Assembly: GCA_021774995.1 (NCBI GenBank)
Contig: JAJFIM010000254.1
Coordinates: 1 to 10,533 of the forward strand
Length of the DNA stretch: 10,533 nt
Direction of reading: 5' to 3'
Origin: Alphaproteobacteria bacterium
Lineage (GTDB): Bacteria > Pseudomonadota > Alphaproteobacteria > SMXP01
The first letter of the stretch is position 1; each line of letters starts with the position of its first letter. Positions 6,678 to 10,533 of the stretch are shown here, in pieces. A model generated the notes under the pieces. The model saw nothing but the letters and a program-made list of their open reading frames with translations, made no database searches and was not told the origin of the DNA. A program made the translations under genes and the position numbers.

Positions 6678-9074
6678 ATGGCTTTGGCAAGACCCAATGA
6701 AGTGGACGAAATAGCTGCGTTTACGCGCGATGACGTGACGACGCTTGAGCAATTGGAATCCCAGGTGCGCTGGCTCTCCACCTGGACGATCCACAACGCC
6801 AACAGCTTGCGCCCCAGCCGGGACGGGCTGAAAGTCGGCGGGCACCAGGCGTCCTGCGCCTCTATGACGACGCTGATGTCGGCGCTTTATTTCCATGTTT
6901 TGCACCCGCGCGACAGAGTGGCGGTCAAGCCGCACGCCAGTCCCGTCTTTCACGCTATCCAGTATTTATTAGGCCATCAGTCTAAAGAACAATTGCAGCG
7001 TTTTCGCGCCTTGGGCGGGGCGCAGTCTTACCCATCGCGCACCAAAGACAAAGACGACGTTGACTTTTCCACCGGGTCGGTTGGCATGGGCGTCGCGCTG
7101 ACGGCCTTTGCGTCGCTGGTGCAGGACTATTTGGCGTCCAAGGGCGCGATTGCTAAGCCGGATATGGGGCGGATGATTGCGCTTCTCGGGGACGCCGAAC
7201 TCGATGAGGGAAATATTTACGAGGCGTTGATTGAATCGTACAAACACAGGGCGCGCAATGTCTGGTGGATTGTTGACTATAACCGGCAAAGCCTTGACGC
7301 GATAACGAGCGAGCGCATGTTTACCCGCTTTGACGATATTTTTGGCGCGGCGAAATGGGATGTGGTCACGCTGAAATACGGCAAAGCCCAAGAGGCGGCT
7401 TTCGCAAAACCAGGCGGCGAATCGCTGCGCAACTGGATCGACAAATGCCCGAACGCACTCTACGCCGCGCTGACTTTCCAGGGCGGGGCGGCGTGGCGCG
7501 CGCAATTGATGAGCGATATCGGCGCCAAACGCGGCGTGAAAAAAATCCTTTCAGAATATGATGACGCGCAATTGGCCGGTTTGATGACCCAATTAGGGGG
7601 GCATTGCATGGAGACGCTTCTTGAAGCGTTTCACGGCGTTGCGGATGACCGGCCAAAGCTTTTCATTGCCTATACGGTTAAGGGATACGGACTGCCGCTT
7701 CAGGGGCACAAGGACAATCACTCGGGCCTCATGAACGCTGCGCAAGTTGAGTCCCTGCGTGAGAAAATGGGAATTGCGCCAGGCGCCGAGTGGGACGCGT
7801 TGGGCGGATTTATGCAAGCGGATAAAGCGCGCCTCCAATCTGTTTTGAGGCAGGTTCCTTTTGGGCAAGTTAAAAACCGGCGTTACGCCGCGCCCCAAAT
7901 CGACGTGCCCGGCGAGGGCCGGTTTCCCGCGCCCCAAGCCGAAAGGGAATCGACGCAAGCCGCTTTTGGTAAAATCTTGAATGAGCTGGCGCGCTCCGAC
8001 ACCGAGCTAGCGGCGAAGATCGTCACCACGTCGCCGGACGTCACGGTGTCGACCAATCTCGGGGGCTGGGTTAATCAGCGCGGTATCTACAGCCGCACCG
8101 AACAATCGGATGTATTCCGCGAAGCGAATATCGCCTCTGCGCAAAAATGGGTGATGTCGGCGTCGGGTCAGCACATTGAACTTGGCATTGCGGAAAACAA
8201 TCTGTTCGTGCTGCTGGCGGCGCTGGGACTGTCCCATTCCGTGTTTGGCGAACGCCTTCTGCCCATCGGCACGCTCTATGATCCGTTTATCGCGCGGGGG
8301 CTTGACGCCCTCAATTACGCCGCCTATCAGGACGCCCGCTTTATGGTGGTGGCGACGCCGTCCGGCATAACGCTAGGGCCGGAAGGCGGCGCGCATCAGT
8401 CCATATCCTCGCCGCTCATCGGCATGGCGCAGCCGGGCCTTGTGACATTCGAGCCGTCCTATATTGATGAATTGTCTGAAATCATGCGCTGGGCGTTCGG
8501 CTTTATGCAAGCCGACAATGGCGGGTCGGTTTACCTGCGTCTCACCACGCGCGCCATCGATCAGGCGCCAAGGCCGCGCGGCGAAACGTGGCCGGGGGAT
8601 CTTCTCAAAGGGGCGTATTGGCATGTGCCGCCGGAACCGGGCGCTGAGCTTGCCATTGTTTATACCGGCGCCATTGCGCCTGAGGCCATTGCGGCCCATG
8701 AACAAATTCTAGAGGATATTCCGGGTGCGGGACTACTGGCTGTTCCGTCGGCGGATCTTCTGCACCGCGATTGGACGCGGGCGCGGGCGAGCGCGTGGAC
8801 GGGGGAGGGACAGCCATCCTCGCATATCGATGACATATTGGCGCCGCTTGCCCCGGGGGCGGGACTGGTGACCGTCACCGACGGCGCCCCGCAAGCCTTA
8901 TCGTGGCTCGGCGGCGTGCGCGGCCACCGGCTCATGCCGCTGGGGATAGAGTCTTTCGGCCAGTCGGGGGATTTGATTGATCTGTACGATACATACCGGA
9001 TTGATGCCGAAGCTATACTCGACGCCTGCGCAACAGTGTTCTTACGCCCCACAAAACAGCGACGTCGCGAATGA
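6678..9074 (+). CDS. AceE-like thiamine-diphosphate enzyme (homodimeric pyruvate dehydrogenase E1 / transketolase superfamily)
   Basis: A 798-residue thiamine-diphosphate enzyme whose closest well-known relative is AceE, the homodimeric E1 of pyruvate dehydrogenase (about 887 residues). Matching landmarks: GGHQAS with His56 (AceE His106); PHASPVFHA with His86 (AceE His142); GDAELDE at 171-177 with Asp172, plus DYNRQSLD with Asn202, forming the cofactor-metal site; KGYGLPLQGHKDNHSGLMN with His348 (AceE His407 loop); GIAENN with Glu506, the glutamate that activates the cofactor; and GGAHQS with His573 (AceE His640). A C-terminal transketolase-type domain spans about 645-785. The cofactor motif has GDA instead of the usual GDG. 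The first landmark sits about 50 residues earlier than in AceE, so the flexible N-terminal part that binds the E2 core appears to be missing, and no E2 or E3 gene is adjacent. It may therefore be a stand-alone 2-oxo acid or ketose enzyme. The divergent Lrp-type gene suggests control by an amino acid or 2-oxo acid. Superfamily is certain; substrate unknown. Confidence 0.88.
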   Translation: MALARPNEVDEIAAFTRDDVTTLEQLESQVRWLSTWTIHNANSLRPSRDGLKVGGHQASCASMTTLMSALYFHVLHPRDRVAVKPHASPVFHAIQYLLGHQSKEQLQRFRALGGAQSYPSRTKDKDDVDFSTGSVGMGVALTAFASLVQDYLASKGAIAKPDMGRMIALLGDAELDEGNIYEALIESYKHRARNVWWIVDYNRQSLDAITSERMFTRFDDIFGAAKWDVVTLKYGKAQEAAFAKPGGESLRNWIDKCPNALYAALTFQGGAAWRAQLMSDIGAKRGVKKILSEYDDAQLAGLMTQLGGHCMETLLEAFHGVADDRPKLFIAYTVKGYGLPLQGHKDNHSGLMNAAQVESLREKMGIAPGAEWDALGGFMQADKARLQSVLRQVPFGQVKNRRYAAPQIDVPGEGRFPAPQAERESTQAAFGKILNELARSDTELAAKIVTTSPDVTVSTNLGGWVNQRGIYSRTEQSDVFREANIASAQKWVMSASGQHIELGIAENNLFVLLAALGLSHSVFGERLLPIGTLYDPFIARGLDALNYAAYQDARFMVVATPSGITLGPEGGAHQSISSPLIGMAQPGLVTFEPSYIDELSEIMRWAFGFMQADNGGSVYLRLTTRAIDQAPRPRGETWPGDLLKGAYWHVPPEPGAELAIVYTGAIAPEAIAAHEQILEDIPGAGLLAVPSADLLHRDWTRARASAWTGEGQPSSHIDDILAPLAPGAGLVTVTDGAPQALSWLGGVRGHRLMPLGIESFGQSGDLIDLYDTYRIDAEAILDACATVFLRPTKQRRRE

Positions 9075-9110
9075 GCATATTAATCAGAAAAAACGGAATT
9101 ACTCTTAGTT

Positions 9111-10533
9111 CTACCAATCGATGCGCTCAATGCCGTCGAAGGTGATATCCGACCCGTCGCTGAATGTAATCACACCGGATTGATCCACCCCAAGATCGAG
9201 AAACCCTGTTTCACTATCAATGGTGAAAGTGTCGCCGCCGTCGATCGCCACAGTCCAGCTTTCGGTGGTCGAGTGTTGGGCCGATAAATCCGTTTTGTTT
9301 ACGCTGTCAGTCCAGTTTAACGACTTTGCGGTCAATGTATTGTCGATCGGCACTGCGGCCACTTCGGTCAGAACAGGCGCATTGGCGGCTAGATTTGATG
9401 TGTCGATTTGAATGCTGTCCACGCCGCCCGCACCGCCTGAGATGACATCGCTTCCGTCCCCCTTGGCGAAGTTAAAAATATCATCGCCGCTATTGCCGCG
9501 AATGAGGTCATCGCCGCCCGTGCCGATGATTGTGTCATTTCCCGCGCCGCCGTCGATTTCCTCGATGGAGGTGAGGGTGGTGGTGGAGAAATCCAGGGCG
9601 TCGCCGCCGCTGGTTCCGCGCACGATGTCATAGCCCCCGCCACCGTCGATCTCTTCCACGCTGTCGAGATTGGAGAGATTATTCTGGACGTTAAAGACTT
9701 CACCATAGCGCGAGCCGACCAGTTTGTCCGCGCCGTCGCCGCCGTGGAACTGATCGACGCCATTATTGGCGCCGTAGATGTAGAAGCTGTCATTGCCCGC
9801 ACCGCCGGTGAGATCGTCATCGCCGCTATTGCCGCGAATGAGGTCATCGCCGCCCGTGCCGATGATTGTGTCATTTCCCGCGCCGCCGTCGATTTCCTCG
9901 ATGGAGGTGAGGGTGGTGCAGGAAACATCTATGAGGTCCCCGTCTACCGTTCCACGGATAACATCATACCCCGCGCCGCCGTCAACCTCTCGAATTTCAT
10001 GAATATTGTTTAAATCACCATCAGTGGTGAACGTATCCCCCCACCGTGTGCCGGCAATTGTTACACTATCCTCACCTGGCGGCGGGCAGTGGTTTACGGC
10101 AAGGGTAAAATCGGTTGAAACGGAGGCGCCTGAAGTGTCCGTTGCCGTGACTGTGATCGGCGTTTCGCCGTCATCGCCGTTTGTAGGCGTTCCGGAGATC
10201 TCTCCGGTGGCGGGATCGACGGAGATCCAGTCGGGGCCGTCGACGGAATAGGTGAGGCTGTCGCCCGCGTCGACATCGTCAAAATGCGTTGAGGCGTCAT
10301 ACGAGAAGGGCGCGTCTTCGGACGTTGCCTGATCTGTGATGCCGGTGTCGGTGGGGGCGTCGTTGACATTGTCGACGGTGAGGCTGAAGGAAGTTGAGAC
10401 GGCCGCGCCGCTGGAATCGGTTGCGGTGACGGTGAGGTTAGCGGCGCCGACATCGGCGTTGCCGGGGCTGCCGGTGATCTCTCCGGTGGCGGGGTCCACG
10501 GAGATCCAGTCCGGTCCGTCGACGGAATAGGTG
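9111..10533 (-). CDS. large RTX calcium-binding protein with Ig/cadherin-like repeats (C-terminal part; 5' end beyond right edge)
   Basis: The frame is open from the right edge to a TAG stop at 9113-9111, giving 473 residues plus a partial codon. Reading from the edge: the end of one Ig/cadherin-like domain (TYSVDGPDWISVDPATGEIT), then a complete copy of the domain (10373-10089, starting DNVNDAP and containing DVDAGDSLTYSV). A short HCPPPGED linker follows, then an RTX region (about 10061-9405) with nonapeptide-type repeats such as GGAGNDTII, GTGGDDLIRGNSGDD and GGDGADKLVG. The C-terminal domain of about 97 residues ends DITFDGIERIDW. Such proteins bind calcium outside the cell and are exported by type I secretion through a C-terminal signal; Ig-like repeats suggest an adhesin or surface-layer-like protein. 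No in-frame start with a ribosome binding site is visible, so an apparent GTG start at 10499 inside the repeat is not a real start. No secretion ABC transporter gene is in the window. Two cysteines (codons at 10088-10086 and 9920-9918) are unusual for this class. Confidence 0.88.
   Translation of the reverse strand, partial: TYSVDGPDWISVDPATGEITGSPGNADVGAANLTVTATDSSGAAVSTSFSLTVDNVNDAPTDTGITDQATSEDAPFSYDASTHFDDVDAGDSLTYSVDGPDWISVDPATGEISGTPTNGDDGETPITVTATDTSGASVSTDFTLAVNHCPPPGEDSVTIAGTRWGDTFTTDGDLNNIHEIREVDGGAGYDVIRGTVDGDLIDVSCTTLTSIEEIDGGAGNDTIIGTGGDDLIRGNSGDDDLTGGAGNDSFYIYGANNGVDQFHGGDGADKLVGSRYGEVFNVQNNLSNLDSVEEIDGGGGYDIVRGTSGGDALDFSTTTLTSIEEIDGGAGNDTIIGTGGDDLIRGNSGDDIFNFAKGDGSDVISGGAGGVDSIQIDTSNLAANAPVLTEVAAVPIDNTLTAKSLNWTDSVNKTDLSAQHSTTESWTVAIDGGDTFTIDSETGFLDLGVDQSGVITFSDGSDITFDGIERIDW
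9481..9582 (-). repeat. 102-base exact direct repeat in the RTX gene, copy nearer the C-terminus
   Basis: Base-for-base identical by eye to 9817-9918. It encodes 34 residues, TLTSIEEIDGGAGNDTIIGT followed by GGDDLIRGNSGDD. The offset is 336 bases (112 codons), so recombination between the copies would stay in frame. Confidence 0.9.
9817..9918 (-). repeat. 102-base exact direct repeat in the RTX gene, copy nearer the N-terminus
   Basis: Identical to 9481-9582. Outside this block the two 112-codon units diverge: the segments before them read HEIREVDGGAGYDVIRG here and DSVEEIDGGGGYDIVRG in the other copy. Confidence 0.9.
10197..10254 (-). repeat. Ig/cadherin-like domain repeat, inner copy
   Basis: Matches 10476-10533 at 54 of 58 bases, with a period of 279 bases (93 codons). 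It encodes the TYSVDGPDWISVDPATGEI segment. It shows that the domain is tandemly repeated at close to DNA-level identity. Confidence 0.85.
10476..10533 (-). repeat. Ig/cadherin-like domain repeat, outer copy (cut by window edge)
   Basis: Second copy of the domain segment at 10197-10254, 93 codons upstream in the gene. The match runs to the last base of the window, so further copies beyond the edge are likely. Confidence 0.8.

Noticed and set aside
6521..6802. Upstream extension of the Lrp/AsnC frame to 249 residues
   Set aside because: It overlaps the AceE-like gene and its ribosome binding site, reads through the AT-rich control region and has no Lrp-like sequence; family alignment starts at MELDKIDL.
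9075..9110. Possible bidirectional terminator between the convergent AceE-like and RTX genes
   Set aside because: The minus strand has a run of six T but no stable stem before it; the nearby GCGACGTCGC is a loopless palindrome.
9481..9918. Repeated blocks considered as a CRISPR-like or mobile repeat
   Set aside because: The repeats lie in frame in a coding gene and encode RTX motifs, with no short regular spacers or inverted ends.
9389..9928. 179-residue Ser/Ala/Thr/Pro-rich minus-strand frame
   Set aside because: It is a shifted-frame shadow of the RTX gene; its repeats simply mirror the RTX DNA repeats.

Overview
The window looks like a chromosomal segment of an alphaproteobacterium. This is inferred from moderate-to-high GC coding DNA, a Blh/ETHE1-like metallo-hydrolase, an HAE1-type RND pump, an Lrp/AsnC regulator divergent from an AceE-like enzyme, and a long RTX/Ig-like secreted protein. 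The genus cannot be named from the sequence. No tRNA, rRNA, CRISPR array, insertion sequence or phage gene was seen, and no gap between genes exceeds 300 bases.

Layout. At the left edge (minus strand) is the first 82 residues of an MBL-fold hydrolase with an intact metal-binding motif, preceded on the same strand by a 63-residue protein of unknown function with a strong ribosome binding site. Going right on the plus strand comes an outer-membrane beta-barrel protein with a signal peptide, then a two-gene efflux operon: a periplasmic adaptor followed by a 1044-residue RND pump. An Lrp/AsnC regulator (minus strand) ends 5 bases from the pump. It is divergent, across a very AT-rich 157-base region, from a 798-residue AceE-like thiamine-diphosphate enzyme. 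Convergent to that enzyme is the C-terminal part of a large RTX protein with repeated Ig/cadherin-like domains, which continues past the right edge.

How the genes may work together. The adaptor and pump should form two parts of a tripartite proton-driven efflux system. The TolC-type outer-membrane channel is not encoded next to them, and the upstream barrel gene is not a TolC relative. The Lrp-type regulator probably controls its own gene and the divergent AceE-like gene; the shared AT-rich region carries a good sigma-70 promoter placed so that the regulator mRNA would be leaderless. The AceE-like enzyme keeps the catalytic residues of homodimeric pyruvate dehydrogenase E1, but it starts about 50 residues late and has no E2 or E3 gene beside it, so its substrate is open. 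The RTX protein is probably a type I-secreted surface protein or adhesin.

No clearly new multi-gene system was found. The points most worth checking are the leaderless regulator promoter, the short AceE-like enzyme, and the exact in-frame 102-base repeat plus the two cysteines in the RTX gene.
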